From Gammaproteobacteria bacterium 42_54_T18 (GTDB lineage: Bacteria > Pseudomonadota > Gammaproteobacteria > Pseudomonadales > Ketobacteraceae), in contig MAAL01000130.1 of the NCBI GenBank assembly GCA_002163245.1, forward strand, positions 62,001 to 126,000: 64,000 nt of DNA, written 5' to 3'. Shown here piece after piece: positions 26,871 to 38,499 of the stretch. Under the pieces are notes generated by a model. The model searched no databases and was not told the origin of the DNA. It worked only from the letters and a program-made list of their open reading frames with translations. Position numbers and translations under genes: made by a program. Positions within the stretch are counted from its first letter, which is position 1; every line of letters begins with the position of its first letter.

Positions 26871-28094
26871 CTAAACTACCTGACCTGACGCTATGCCAGA
26901 TGCCCACGCCCACTGAAAATTAAAACCGCCAAGATGACCCGTAACATCTAAAACCTCTCCAATAAAAAACAGCCCTGGTTCATTTTGGCTTTCAAAGGTT
27001 TTAGAGGATATTTTATCCGTACTGACTCCGCCAATGGTCACTTCCGCCGTTCTGTAGCCTTCTGTACCGGCGGGCATAATATCCCAACAGGATAGTTGCA
27101 GAGCAATCACTTCAATTTGCTGGGCTGTGTATTGTCGCATCGGCTTATTTTCAATCCCTTGCCCCATCAAACATAATACCAAGCGTTTCGACAATTGCTC
27201 AGAAAGGATTGTTTTAAGCTCGGTGTTCGGTTTTGAATCCTGTTGCTTCTGCAAATAGTTCAGAGCATCGATATCTGGCAGCCAATTGATAGTTATACTT
27301 CTTCCCGGCTTCCAGTAGGTTGAAATTTGCAGCATTGCTGGGCCGCTAAACCCGCGATGAGTAAACAGCATTGCCTCTCGAAAGCTCTGATCTCCACACG
27401 AAACCACAATATTCGCACTCACCCCAGAAAGCCCTTCAAAGGCTTGTAGCTGCTCCTTGCTCAAGGTAAAAGGTACCAAGGCTGCTTCTGTTGCAACAAT
27501 TTCATGACCAAATTGTTGCGCGATTTGGTAACCAAACCCCGTCGCCCCCATCGTTGGAATTGATAAGCCGCCGGTTGCTATCACAACCCTTTTAGCCTTG
27601 ATCGCACCAGAGGAACTACTTATGATGAAAGGCCCACCGGGATCTGTAAGGCTTTTAGTTATGGAGGTGATTTTACAATGCGTTTTAATCTCGACATTCG
27701 CACTTTCACACTCTGCTAACAACATCTTAAGAATATCTTTTGAGGAATTATCACAAAATAATTGACCCAACTTTTTCTCATGATAAGCAATGCCATTCTG
27801 CTCAACCAGATCAATAAAATCCCACGGGGTATATCTACTTAAAGCAGACTTACAAAAGTGAGCATTTCCAGAGACATAGTCATCTGGATCCGTCACAGTA
27901 TTAGTAAAATTACAACGTCCACCACCAGACATAAGAATTTTTTTGCCTACTTTATTGGCATGGTCAAGCACCAGCACACGACGTCCCCGCCGCCCTGCAG
28001 TTGCTGCACACATTAGCCCTGCAGCACCAGCACCAATCACAACGACATCTACCTCTAACTCTACAGAACTACCTTTTGTCACAACTATCCCCAA
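26871..28094 (-). CDS. BaiN/HI0933-family FAD-dependent oxidoreductase
   Basis: The 407-aa protein has the FAD-binding motif VVVIGAGAAGLMCAATAGRR near residue 18 and the family signature KVGKKILMSGGGRCNFTN near 47. A second glycine motif, VVIATGGLSIPTMGATG, is near 170, and the C-terminal FAD-binding GEVLDVTGHLGGFNFQWA lies near 385. This is the YhiN/HI0933 flavoprotein family, which includes BaiN; the physiological substrate in most bacteria is unknown. The start is uncertain: TTG at 28094 or GTG at 28082, the latter with TGGGGAT upstream. Length is normal for either. The gene stands alone, divergent from the REC protein gene. Confidence 0.88.
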   Translation of the reverse strand: MGIVVTKGSSVELEVDVVVIGAGAAGLMCAATAGRRGRRVLVLDHANKVGKKILMSGGGRCNFTNTVTDPDDYVSGNAHFCKSALSRYTPWDFIDLVEQNGIAYHEKKLGQLFCDNSSKDILKMLLAECESANVEIKTHCKITSITKSLTDPGGPFIISSSSGAIKAKRVVIATGGLSIPTMGATGFGYQIAQQFGHEIVATEAALVPFTLSKEQLQAFEGLSGVSANIVVSCGDQSFREAMLFTHRGFSGPAMLQISTYWKPGRSITINWLPDIDALNYLQKQQDSKPNTELKTILSEQLSKRLVLCLMGQGIENKPMRQYTAQQIEVIALQLSCWDIMPAGTEGYRTAEVTIGGVSTDKISSKTFESQNEPGLFFIGEVLDVTGHLGGFNFQWAWASGIASGQVV

Positions 28095-28320
28095 CTCATC
28101 TCAAACGACGGATTATAACTCGCCGCTAGCCCTTCACAAACCTAATCTACTTAGCATTGTTATTCATTTTCTATACTCTACATCGCTCTACACCACGTAT
28201 TACCTGGCTATACAGCCCTCTCAAACCAACGGTCAAATCTCAACCGGCAGCGCAATTAATGGCCTATAATCGAGAGATAGACTTAATATTACCAGCGCAT
28301 CGACACTAAAAGAGCACATT

Positions 28321-29424
28321 ATGGACCTGCCAACGATACTCATCGTAGAAGATGAACAAGATTATGCCGAGTTTGTTAGAAGCATTTTGGAACAAACGGG
28401 CTCAATCGCCATTGTTAACGATGGTAAATCGGCAATTGAATTTTACAAAGAGCATCACCCTGACCTAGTCCTGCTTGATATCAACCTTCCTGACATTGAT
28501 GGGTTTGAAGTATGTAAAACCATTAAGCAACTCGACTCTGCAGATAATACATCCATTATCTTTGTATCCGGTATCAATTCCGTTGAAGAGAAAATCACGG
28601 GCTATGAAGCAGGCGGAGATGATTACATTAGCAAACCATTTCAACTGAATGAATTCACCACAAAGATATCCACTATTTGTCGTTATCAGCAAACCAAAAA
28701 GAGTCTAACCAAACAGGAAGTACACGCCAGAAACATTGCTTTTGAGTCCATGAAAGAAGCATCACAATACGGCCAAGTTTTACAGTTTCTTAAAGCATCC
28801 TTTAGTTGCAATAATATATTTACACTGACTAACGCCCTTTTTGATACGTTAAGCTCTTTTCAACTCAATTGCTGTATACAAATACGCTTACCCAGCCAAG
28901 ACATTTCCATGCGCCCTCATAATCGAAGTTGCAGTCCCATGGAAGACGAATTGTTTGGATTACTAAAATCACGAGGGCGTTTATTTGAGTTCGGTAGTCG
29001 GCTGATGGTTAATGACATACATGCGTCTATCCTAATTAAAAACATGCCAAACGATGACCTTGGGGAAACCGGACGACTAAAAGACATCGTTGCTGTCATC
29101 ATCGAGGGGTTTGAAGCAAGACTGCTCGACATTGAACGAAAATCAGGTATTAAATCCATCGTTAGTGCATTAAAAAGCACCACTGTTTTAGCGAAGGAAC
29201 AATTTAATGAACATGAACGGAAAAATGTCTCTATCATGGATAACTTATTATTGGATATGGGGGGAGCACTACATACTTTGGCGTTAACGGAAGAGCAAGA
29301 AAATTTTTTTATGAGCCTGGTTCAAAAAGCAATGGTAGAGCTTGTGGATGTTTGCGAGCACGGAAAACTCCTTGGAAATGAATTAGAAAAAGTAAATCAA
29401 TTAACCAAAACCCTGCTTGACTGA
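28321..29424 (+). CDS. REC-domain protein with uncharacterised C-terminal output region
   Basis: The 367-aa protein has a complete receiver domain at 1-120: acidic pair in LIVEDEQD, phosphoacceptor aspartate in VLLDINLPDIDGFEV (near 54), the switch serine in IIFVSGINS and the lysine in YISKPFQ. Residues about 130-300 (FKASFSCNNIFTLTNALFDT, later IVAVIIEGFEARLLDIERK) look like a GAF-like fold, and the rest is helical coiled coil (KNVSIMDNLLLDMGGALHTL). No DNA-binding domain or known enzyme motif is seen. It converges on a hybrid histidine kinase gene with a 9-base gap, which is a plausible partner by position only. Confidence 0.82.
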   Translation: MDLPTILIVEDEQDYAEFVRSILEQTGSIAIVNDGKSAIEFYKEHHPDLVLLDINLPDIDGFEVCKTIKQLDSADNTSIIFVSGINSVEEKITGYEAGGDDYISKPFQLNEFTTKISTICRYQQTKKSLTKQEVHARNIAFESMKEASQYGQVLQFLKASFSCNNIFTLTNALFDTLSSFQLNCCIQIRLPSQDISMRPHNRSCSPMEDELFGLLKSRGRLFEFGSRLMVNDIHASILIKNMPNDDLGETGRLKDIVAVIIEGFEARLLDIERKSGIKSIVSALKSTTVLAKEQFNEHERKNVSIMDNLLLDMGGALHTLALTEEQENFFMSLVQKAMVELVDVCEHGKLLGNELEKVNQLTKTLLD

Positions 29425-29433
29425 TACCAACGA

Positions 29434-31725
29434 TCAGGAGATCAGCGCTTTTACTTTTCCAAGCAACACATCCCGCTGATATGGTTTCGGTAAAAATTCT
29501 CGCCCATCGCCCTCGGCCCAAGTTTTTATATCTTCATCATAACCCGACGTAAGCATAAATTTTGTCTCGGGATACTGATGCTTTACCATCTCCCCAATCT
29601 CATACCCATTCACATCCCCTGGCATAACCACATCACAAATCACTAAATCAAATGGCCCAGCTGCTTGCAACATCATTTCAGCTCTACCAGCTTCAGCTAA
29701 GGTCATTACTTCATAACCCACACCTTCGAGGATAGCCTTGGTAGAAAAAAGTAATTCCTCTTCATCATCAATCAACAGAATTCGTCCCTCACCCTCATAA
29801 GACTCACGAGAGGGATTTTTAGATAAGCGCTGCTGTAATAAAGGTGCCCCTTTGGAGCGAGGTAAATAAAGAGAAATAGATGTACCTGTTTCTAGCGCTT
29901 TCGCTCCTTTATTGGGTTGCTCCATCGCTACAGTATCAATACTTTTTACGTCAACAAATCCATTCGATCGCTGCACAAAACCGTACACCATACTTAAACC
30001 CAACCCAGTGCCTTTTCCTGCAGCCTTAGTCGAATAAAACGGTTCAAACATTCTTTCTTTAGCTAGTAGCGACATACCTTCGCCACAGTCTTTTACCTTT
30101 ATCTGAACATACTCACCTGGAACCACCTCCGGGTGTTCTAATCGAAAATGTTCACCTAGCACAATATTTGTCGTAACAACAAATACATCCCCACCCTCAG
30201 GCATTGCATCACACGCATTGCTCATCAAGTTATATAACGCATCACTCAAGTCCCCGCCGTCAATCTCGCTAAACCAAAGATCCAACCCTAGAACATAATG
30301 AACCTGTATATTTTTAGGAATACTACGCCCCAACAATTGTTCTAATTCACCAACAACCCCATTTACATCTACCACTGTTTTTGCGTGATTTTCATTACGA
30401 GAGAAAGCCAGCAATTTATTAACAAGGTCCTCGCCTCTTTTTGCTGCTCGAAACGATGCATCAACATGCTTTAGTCGTTTATCCTCCGCATCTATTTGTG
30501 TTTTCAAAAAATCTAAATTGCCAATAATAATACCCAGTAAATTATTAAAATCATGGGCTAATCCACCTGCCATTTTTCCAATCGCATTAAGCCGCTGCGT
30601 TTGATTTAATGCCATTTCAATTTGTTTGGTTTCCGTTACATCCCTGTCCGCACCTACAAGTCGAATCGCTCGTCGATCAATATCCCGCACCACCTGAACA
30701 GTAGCTATAATATCTTTTACAATACCCCCTTCAAGCTGAAGCCTATACTCATGTTTTAAATACGTATCTTCCGACTGTATTAAATACTCAAACCGCTGCT
30801 TTACCTTACTCTGGTCATCAACATGCACACATGAAAGATAGAACGACAAGCTAGCGTCTTGATCTATCGGAACGCCTAACACTTGAGTTTCATAGGTTGA
30901 AAATGCTCCCCCACCATTTTCACAGTCAAACCACCAACTACCCGTATGAGTTAACTCTTCCGTCATACTAAGCAAATCTGCTTGTGACTGAATTTTTTCT
31001 GTTAAAGCTGTACTATTCTTTCGATACTCAATAAGTCTCAACAAAAAATTCTGGATATGTGTTACCAAAAAATGTAGCTCATCGTTCTTTTTTGGTAACA
31101 CATCATTGAGACTATCAGGATCTAACATTTCAGTATCAAGCCCTGCAACCTTCTTAATGATGTTATTTAACGGTCGACTTAACATATAAAAAAACACCAC
31201 CGATAATACAGAGGCTAATAGTAAGTTACGCAAAAAACCAGACAACAATGTAACAGTACTTCGAAACAGAAAATGCTGAGTAATCACCACAGAGTCAACT
31301 TTTAACTCCAGACTACCCACCGTATTTTTTCGACTGGGATGATATAATACAGCATTGTATTCACACAGATCGCCAAACATAAATTCAGCCAACCAACGCA
31401 TCCTGCTCTTCACCAAAGGACGCTCTTTTCCAGCTAAAAGATAACCGTTTTCATCTATAATACGCGCTGAATATACCGGTAGAAATTCAAAGACCCCTTC
31501 AACCACTTGTCCTGCCAAATCGTAACCGTAATTAAAGGAGGCATGTGTACTGGATTGATAGAATGCTCGTGTAATCTGTGTCATTTCCTCCTTTACCGAT
31601 CGACGTTCAGCCACGTAGTCTATTCCCATTTGAATAAAACTAAAGGCAGCACCCAATACAACAGCGACAAGGACTGCAGCCACAGCTTGGTGTATAGACA
31701 GCCGATTTCTAATTGGTAATTTCAT
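29434..31725 (-). CDS. Membrane hybrid histidine kinase
   Basis: The 763-aa protein has two membrane helices (about 17-37 and 170-190) flanking a periplasmic sensor region. A HAMP-like segment (PLNNIIKKVAGLD), a PAS domain (about 265-375, LTHTGSWWFDCENGGG) and HisKA with the phosphorylated His in MAGGLAHDFNNLLG follow. The ATPase boxes are complete: N box NLMSNACDAMPEGG, G1 KDCGEGM, and GKGTGLGLSMVYGF. A C-terminal receiver has IDDEEE, phosphoacceptor D in VICDVVMPG, and FLPKPY. The HDFNN type of H box is usual for chromosomal hybrid kinases. The signal is unknown. The REC protein gene lies convergent next door. Confidence 0.92.
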   Translation of the reverse strand: MKLPIRNRLSIHQAVAAVLVAVVLGAAFSFIQMGIDYVAERRSVKEEMTQITRAFYQSSTHASFNYGYDLAGQVVEGVFEFLPVYSARIIDENGYLLAGKERPLVKSRMRWLAEFMFGDLCEYNAVLYHPSRKNTVGSLELKVDSVVITQHFLFRSTVTLLSGFLRNLLLASVLSVVFFYMLSRPLNNIIKKVAGLDTEMLDPDSLNDVLPKKNDELHFLVTHIQNFLLRLIEYRKNSTALTEKIQSQADLLSMTEELTHTGSWWFDCENGGGAFSTYETQVLGVPIDQDASLSFYLSCVHVDDQSKVKQRFEYLIQSEDTYLKHEYRLQLEGGIVKDIIATVQVVRDIDRRAIRLVGADRDVTETKQIEMALNQTQRLNAIGKMAGGLAHDFNNLLGIIIGNLDFLKTQIDAEDKRLKHVDASFRAAKRGEDLVNKLLAFSRNENHAKTVVDVNGVVGELEQLLGRSIPKNIQVHYVLGLDLWFSEIDGGDLSDALYNLMSNACDAMPEGGDVFVVTTNIVLGEHFRLEHPEVVPGEYVQIKVKDCGEGMSLLAKERMFEPFYSTKAAGKGTGLGLSMVYGFVQRSNGFVDVKSIDTVAMEQPNKGAKALETGTSISLYLPRSKGAPLLQQRLSKNPSRESYEGEGRILLIDDEEELLFSTKAILEGVGYEVMTLAEAGRAEMMLQAAGPFDLVICDVVMPGDVNGYEIGEMVKHQYPETKFMLTSGYDEDIKTWAEGDGREFLPKPYQRDVLLGKVKALIS

Positions 31726-31827
31726 TGGTATACAAGTCGCTCCATACTCAATAACTTCTGTGTTTCACCTCACCCTTAAGCGTAGCTGAAAAGTCGAGTA
31801 TACGTAGGCTGAGCTAACTTGCAGGCA

Positions 31828-31860
31828 CAAAAAAGCCTGGTTAATAACCAGGCTTTTTTG
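31828..31860. terminator. Intrinsic terminator after fadBA
   Basis: CAAAAAAGCCTGGTT (31828-31842) is an exact complement of AACCAGGCTTTTTTG (31846-31860), with a 3-base loop. On the minus strand the stem ends in a run of T, placing it 58 bases beyond the fadA stop as its terminator. The symmetry would also stop plus-strand transcription. Confidence 0.92.
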
Positions 31861-31917
31861 TTTTAAGTATCTAAGTGTTCAAGGCTGTTTTTTTCAAACA
31901 ACCTAGCCGCTTTCTAC

Positions 31918-33108
<1,191 letters not shown>

Positions 33109-33119
33109 CTATCCGTGAC

Positions 33120-35267
33120 TTAGCCGTAAAAGCTTTCGCCGTTTTTCGCCATTTCACGCAACTTATCAGTTGGTGTATAAAGGCCACCAAGATCCGCGTA
33201 CTTATCACAACTTTCAACAAACGCTGCAACACCAACGGAATCGATGTAACGTAACGCACCACCACGGAATGGAGGGAAACCAACACCAAAGATCAGTGCC
33301 ATATCCGCATCTGCAACAGAATCAACAATCTTCTCTTCCAAACAACGAACAACTTCCAAACACATAGGAATCATTAGACGATCAATGATTTCTTGATCTT
33401 CAAAGTCTTTTGTCTCAGCAACAACAGGCTTGATTAGCTCGTAAGTTGTTTCATCAACAACTTTCTTCGGCTTACCCTTCTTGTCTGTTTCATACTTGTA
33501 GAAACCAACGCCATTCTTCTGACCATAACGCTTGTTTTCATACATGATGGTTGTTGCATCTTTGAAGTCGTAGCTCATACGCTCAGGGAAACCTTCTGCC
33601 ATTACAGCAGCGGCGTGAACACCTGTGTCAATACCAACAACGTCCATCAAATAAGCTGGACCCATTGGCCAGCCAAAACGCTCCATAACTTTATCCGCTT
33701 TCTGGAAATCAACGCCATCACGCATCAACATTCCGAAACCACCAAAGTATGGGAACAATACACGGTTAACTAAAAATCCAGGGCAGTCATTAACAACAAC
33801 GGGGGTTTTACCCATCTTCTTCGCATAAGCAACAGTGGTTGCAATTGCTTTATCAGATGACTTTTCACCACGAATAACTTCAACCAACGGCATCATGTGC
33901 ACAGGGTTAAAGAAGTGCATCCCTACAACATTCTCAGGTCGCTTAAGATCAGCAGCCAAACGTGTGATAGAAATCGTTGAGGTGTTAGAAGCTAGCACAG
34001 TGTCTTCGCCAATGTGCTTTTCAGTCTCTTCTAATACAGACTTTTTGATCTTTTCGTTTTCTACAACAGCTTCAACCACGATATCAACATTGGCGAAATC
34101 ACCGTAGTTTAAGGTTGGGCGAATAGAAGAAAGGACCTTACCCATCTTCGCTGCTTTCATTTTCTTGCGATCAACACGCTTAGAAAGTAGCTTGGTGGCT
34201 TCAGACATACCTAAGTCCAGTGCGGGCTCAGCGATGTCTTTCATAATGATTGGAGTACCTTTGCTGGCAGACTGGTAAGCGATACCACCACCCATAATAC
34301 CTGCGCCAAGTACCGCAGCCAACTTCACGTCACCTGCTTTCTTTTCCCACTGAGATGCGGTTTTCTTCAATGCTTGGTCATTTAAGAACAAACCAATCAA
34401 TGATTCAGAAGCAGAGGTCTTGGCCATTTTAGCAAAACCTTTTGCTTCAATTTCCAATGCCTGTTCACGCTTCATGCCAGACGCTGCTTGCATCGTCTTC
34501 ACAGCTTGAATAGGTGCAGGATAATTACGGCCCGCTTGCTGTGCAACCATACCCATGCAAGATTGGAATGCCATCATATTTTCCATTGGAGGAAGTGTTA
34601 ATGGATCCAACTTCTCTTGACGCTTAGCTTTGTGATCAATCTTGCCTTCAATACACTGCTTCACTAACGCAATAGCCGCATCTTTCAGCATTTCCGGTTC
34701 AACAACTGCATCAACAACGCCATCTTTTAGCGCTTTTTCTGCTTTGTGTTGGCCAGCAGCACATATCCACTCAACAGCGTTATCCACACCGATGAGACGA
34801 GGTAAACGTACGGTGCCACCAAAGCCTGGATAAATACCCAACTTCGTTTCTGGTAAACCTACCTGAGCCGTCGTTGACATAACACGGAAGTCAGTAGACA
34901 AACACATTTCTAAACCACCACCTAACGCAATGCCATTAATAGCAGACACGGTAGGAAAAGGTAGATCTTCAATTGCAATAAATGCTTTGTTTGCTTCTAA
35001 TGCCCAACCAGCAAGTTCTGCTTCTGGTAACTTGAACATATCAGTGAATTCCATGATATCCGCACCAACGATAAAAACATCTTTACCACTGGTTACGATC
35101 ATGCCCTTCACAGAGCTATCTGCAGCCACTGCATCAGCAGCAGCTTTTAACTCATCTAGAGTTATACGATTGAATTTGTTTACAGATTCGCCTTGCAAAT
35201 CAAAGTTGAGTTCGACGATACCGTCTTCTAACGGTTTAACCGTTATCGCTTTGCCTTCATAGACCAT
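33120..35267 (-). CDS. fadB: Multifunctional fatty acid oxidation complex alpha subunit
   Basis: The ATG at 35267 ([20 protein letters not shown]) gives 715 aa, the length of Pseudomonas FadB; the open frame upstream to 35375 has no family match. GGGAGA precedes the ATG. The N-terminal crotonase domain (1-190) has [13 protein letters not shown] and [20 protein letters not shown] with the two catalytic glutamates. The NAD-binding motif [20 protein letters not shown] follows near 315, and the dehydrogenase His is in [15 protein letters not shown]. The protein performs enoyl-CoA hydration and 3-hydroxyacyl-CoA dehydrogenation, passing product to FadA. No canonical FadR or PsrA operator is convincingly seen upstream. 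Confidence 0.97.
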   Translation of the reverse strand: MVYEGKAITVKPLEDGIVELNFDLQGESVNKFNRITLDELKAAADAVAADSSVKGMIVTSGKDVFIVGADIMEFTDMFKLPEAELAGWALEANKAFIAIEDLPFPTVSAINGIALGGGLEMCLSTDFRVMSTTAQVGLPETKLGIYPGFGGTVRLPRLIGVDNAVEWICAAGQHKAEKALKDGVVDAVVEPEMLKDAAIALVKQCIEGKIDHKAKRQEKLDPLTLPPMENMMAFQSCMGMVAQQAGRNYPAPIQAVKTMQAASGMKREQALEIEAKGFAKMAKTSASESLIGLFLNDQALKKTASQWEKKAGDVKLAAVLGAGIMGGGIAYQSASKGTPIIMKDIAEPALDLGMSEATKLLSKRVDRKKMKAAKMGKVLSSIRPTLNYGDFANVDIVVEAVVENEKIKKSVLEETEKHIGEDTVLASNTSTISITRLAADLKRPENVVGMHFFNPVHMMPLVEVIRGEKSSDKAIATTVAYAKKMGKTPVVVNDCPGFLVNRVLFPYFGGFGMLMRDGVDFQKADKVMERFGWPMGPAYLMDVVGIDTGVHAAAVMAEGFPERMSYDFKDATTIMYENKRYGQKNGVGFYKYETDKKGKPKKVVDETTYELIKPVVAETKDFEDQEIIDRLMIPMCLEVVRCLEEKIVDSVADADMALIFGVGFPPFRGGALRYIDSVGVAAFVESCDKYADLGGLYTPTDKLREMAKNGESFYG

Positions 35268-35421
35268 CAACTGTTTCTCCCATATAGGGTTGACGAAGGA
35301 AATAAAAAACCAGCCAGTTTTGGAACCACTGGCGGAGAGCCGAGAAATTCTGCGACAATCGCATGACTTTAGCAAGCATTTTAGGATTTGGAGCAGGTTT
35401 GAGAGCTCAGGTTGTAATTTT

Positions 35422-35434
35422 CAGTTAGAAACTG
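35422..35434. promoter_or_regulatory. 13-base palindrome upstream of fadB (possible operator)
   Basis: CAGTT-AGA-AACTG is a perfect inverted repeat about 155 bases before the fadB start. AACTGGT, which overlaps its right arm, resembles half of a FadR site (AACTGGTC), and ACAGTT follows 7 bases later, but the second half is imperfect. The 307-base gap (35268-35574) shows no other recognisable element. Assignment as a regulatory site is tentative. Confidence 0.25.
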
Positions 35435-35574
35435 GTAAGTCACAGTTAACGGACTAACAAGTCACATTGCAACCCTTATACAATCACAACTCAGAATATG
35501 GTTATGCCTTAAATGCATAAACAAAAAAATGCACACTATTTGATTTATCAGGACCAAAAAAACAAAGTTTTTGA

Positions 35575-38289
35575 TTATAAATTGATCGCAAAATCAAATT
35601 GCCGCTCAGCATCCGGCGGCTGTAAAAAATCACCCGACACTAATCCAACCCCTTTTTGTATCACAGACAATAAGCTGTCCGTATTTTCAACAAACCCCGC
35701 TAACACAACAACCTTTCGTATAGTAACTTGTTGCAACAAAGACATTAACTGATCACTCCACTCGCCTGCATTCTCTTGCACAGTAAATCGTCGGTCCAAC
35801 TTCACAAAATCCACTTCAAAATACTCAAGTATCGATAATGATTGCTGCGACCCTCCAAAATTAGAAATACTTACTTTTGCTCCCAACTCGCGCAATCGAC
35901 GAATGGCATCTTGTGATTCAGCAAATGATGCTAATAATAATGCTTCTGGCAATTCAAAAACACATTGCGCGGGATCAATACCACTACCATCGAATGCTTT
36001 TTTCAACCAAGGTACAAAAGATCTATCAGCAATCGTTTTTGCCGTCAGTTTAATAAAAAAGACACTGATGTGATTATTAATTCTATTAGCCTGTCGCAAT
36101 TCTTTTAAGGCCGTTGCCACCACCCAACGGTCAATATAACTAACAAGTGCACTATCACTCATTACGCCCAAAAATTCCCTGGGAGTAATAACCTTTCCTT
36201 CCTCATTTAGCCGAAGTAAAACTTCATAACGCTCATAACTATCCATTCCTAAGCTAACAATGGGTTGATATACCAAACTCAGGCGCTTTGCTTTAATCGC
36301 CTGTTTAATTCGTTCTGACCAATCACTAACTCTGGTTTTACTCGTAATAACATCAGGCACTTCTGTCACCGATTCACCAAGTGGCGACCGACGGGGCCTA
36401 TCGGCTTGTTTTATATTGCCACCCATATTCTCTGTAATTGTATCAAACTGAGGGGGCTGCTCGGTATCACTGGGTTTAGTTTGCCAATGTATAGCCATTA
36501 CTGCATCGCGCTCAGCGGCGTGTAAACTTGCATTTAATGAGGCATGGTTTGAACCACTACCAAACAAAACTGTGCCACTGCCAACCAGCGCACCCAACAT
36601 CACCTCATCTGCATATTGAGCTGAAAAATGTGCAATCCAATCCTGTATTTTTTGGCACAGAATTTCATATCGTCTTGGATCCGCTTGTGCTATAAACAGT
36701 GAAAATTGATCCATTCCAAATGCTACCACTCGATCCATCGGGCTAAGCAAGCTCATTAATCCATGGGCAATTCGCCGCTTCAAAACTTCATCGGTTAACC
36801 CTATTTCATCAGCAAAGCGTGCCAACGCTATCACCTGAACCCTTATCATTACTGGTGGTGCACCCTCAAGCGCATCAATCGAGGACAACACCCTTCCGCA
36901 CTGTTGATAAAACCCCGTCACCGTTAACAACCCACTATCAGGCTCGACGTTTTTCTGATAATCCTGTATCGCTAGCTGTCGACGATAACGTAATGCATTC
37001 GACTGTATCTTTAACAGTAGGTGCGCGACTTTCTCGGCATACCTGGATTCAGCATATTTAGATTCAAAATGTCCAGAATCAACTTGCTCTTGTTCTACTA
37101 ATTCAGCCATAGAGAAGTGGCCAGAGGAGCCCAATACGATTAATCGCAAAAAATGCTCTGAGTAATGCACTTTACTCTCAGTAATGACAAACAATGGCAC
37201 AGCTTCCAACAATGGATCTTGGCGCAATAATGCAAAGCACTGGCGCAGCAGCACCTCATCTCCATGATCATATAAGACAACAACATCCACCGGAGTCGAT
37301 TGCTTAAAGCCTGCCACCAAATGCTCAACCAACGCTGGTAACTGAGTTACCGTCGTTACCTGTAAATGAGCATCAACTAACGTACGTTCTATTAATAGAG
37401 ATGATCGACCCTCAACATCACTCATCAATAACAACCGTAGAGGTTCGACCTTAACGGTATGCTGTAAACTGTGTAATTCAGATACCAATGTAACCAAAGG
37501 CAGCGGCTCAACATAAAAACTATTAACACCAGCAGCGGCTGCAGCTAATCGGGATGTCATATCACTGCCTCGTCCAACGGCAATACAAGGCACTCGCCCA
37601 TTGCTAATAGCCATCACAGACAGCAAGAGCTCTTGGCGATTAATAAGCTCTAGCTCCTCAGTGACATTTTGCTTCCTTTCATTGTCAGCCTGCGACACAC
37701 CTATAGGTGACTCCGCGTCAAGAAAGACTAGAATTGCAACTGGCTCCCGAAACCTCACCGCGTGAATCAAGTCATCAACACAACGAAAGGACAGCACTTG
37801 ATACCCGTGACCTTTAATATCAACCGCCAGTGCCTGGCTGGTCTGTGGGTTTTCATCAAGAAAATACACGCGAGAAGCCGTATTGGTTAAGATAACAGCA
37901 TCTTTTTCTGTCTGCTTTAACATCTCCTCCATTAGACGCCGACAAAGGGTTTCCAACATCAAAACACAAGATGACATATATTCAACAACCGAGCCGTTAC
38001 TAGCCTCTTGCATTGCCCCAAGGTTTCTCCCGAGAGCAATGACCGTACTCTCCATCTCACTCACTACGTCATAAACCTGGGTGTAGCGATGCTCTTCACT
38101 TAGCTTCGCTATCTCATGCAACATTCGGCTAAACACGGTAAATGATTCTGATGAAAAGTGGTTATTAAGTACATCCTGCCAACGTAATGACAACGCATTA
38201 ATCTCGGATAACAAGGTGTGTAAACTCAAGTGATCTGGACGATCTATATTCAGCTTACTAAGATTCAGCGCTTCTACATTAACACTCAT
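35575..38289 (-). CDS. FimX-like protein with degenerate GGDEF and EAL domains
   Basis: The 904-aa protein has a long helical N-terminus (1-140), receiver-like segments (VYFLDENPQTSQALAVDI near 140; RLLLMSDVEGRSSLLIERTL near 285), a degenerate GGDEF (FGMDQF instead of GGDEF) and a C-terminal EAL-like domain reading YEVLLRL. EVL in place of EAL is the state in Pseudomonas FimX. Catalytic residues are lost elsewhere too (DDFGTG reads SNFGGS; AEGVE reads AGFVE), while YQPIV, LLR and GDFLQPP resemble ligand-contact parts. I infer a non-catalytic cyclic-di-GMP receptor, possibly controlling type IV pili. The receiver-like parts lack a clear phosphoacceptor. Confidence 0.75.
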   Translation of the reverse strand: MSVNVEALNLSKLNIDRPDHLSLHTLLSEINALSLRWQDVLNNHFSSESFTVFSRMLHEIAKLSEEHRYTQVYDVVSEMESTVIALGRNLGAMQEASNGSVVEYMSSCVLMLETLCRRLMEEMLKQTEKDAVILTNTASRVYFLDENPQTSQALAVDIKGHGYQVLSFRCVDDLIHAVRFREPVAILVFLDAESPIGVSQADNERKQNVTEELELINRQELLLSVMAISNGRVPCIAVGRGSDMTSRLAAAAAGVNSFYVEPLPLVTLVSELHSLQHTVKVEPLRLLLMSDVEGRSSLLIERTLVDAHLQVTTVTQLPALVEHLVAGFKQSTPVDVVVLYDHGDEVLLRQCFALLRQDPLLEAVPLFVITESKVHYSEHFLRLIVLGSSGHFSMAELVEQEQVDSGHFESKYAESRYAEKVAHLLLKIQSNALRYRRQLAIQDYQKNVEPDSGLLTVTGFYQQCGRVLSSIDALEGAPPVMIRVQVIALARFADEIGLTDEVLKRRIAHGLMSLLSPMDRVVAFGMDQFSLFIAQADPRRYEILCQKIQDWIAHFSAQYADEVMLGALVGSGTVLFGSGSNHASLNASLHAAERDAVMAIHWQTKPSDTEQPPQFDTITENMGGNIKQADRPRRSPLGESVTEVPDVITSKTRVSDWSERIKQAIKAKRLSLVYQPIVSLGMDSYERYEVLLRLNEEGKVITPREFLGVMSDSALVSYIDRWVVATALKELRQANRINNHISVFFIKLTAKTIADRSFVPWLKKAFDGSGIDPAQCVFELPEALLLASFAESQDAIRRLRELGAKVSISNFGGSQQSLSILEYFEVDFVKLDRRFTVQENAGEWSDQLMSLLQQVTIRKVVVLAGFVENTDSLLSVIQKGVGLVSGDFLQPPDAERQFDFAINL

Positions 38290-38499
38290 TGCAAATACCT
38301 TTCTTTAACTCACTACATACCAACTACGTAAAGCCATTTAGGAACTTCTAACTATTAAAGAAACACCATAAACATCATAGAATAGAAATCATGGAACAGC
38401 CTTCCTATACCTTGATATAATGTCCGACACACTACGTTAGACTGTAACAATACATAGTATAACAACCATCACCAACTCACAGACCATTGTTCAATTATT

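Noticed and set aside
27943-28269. 108-codon plus-strand frame
   Set aside because: The first half is antisense to the BaiN flavoprotein gene and the rest has low-complexity composition without a family match.
35428-35450. Possible FadR operator before fadB
   Set aside because: AACTGGT matches a FadR half-site, but the second half is shifted and imperfect; only the nearby 13-base palindrome is kept, at low confidence.
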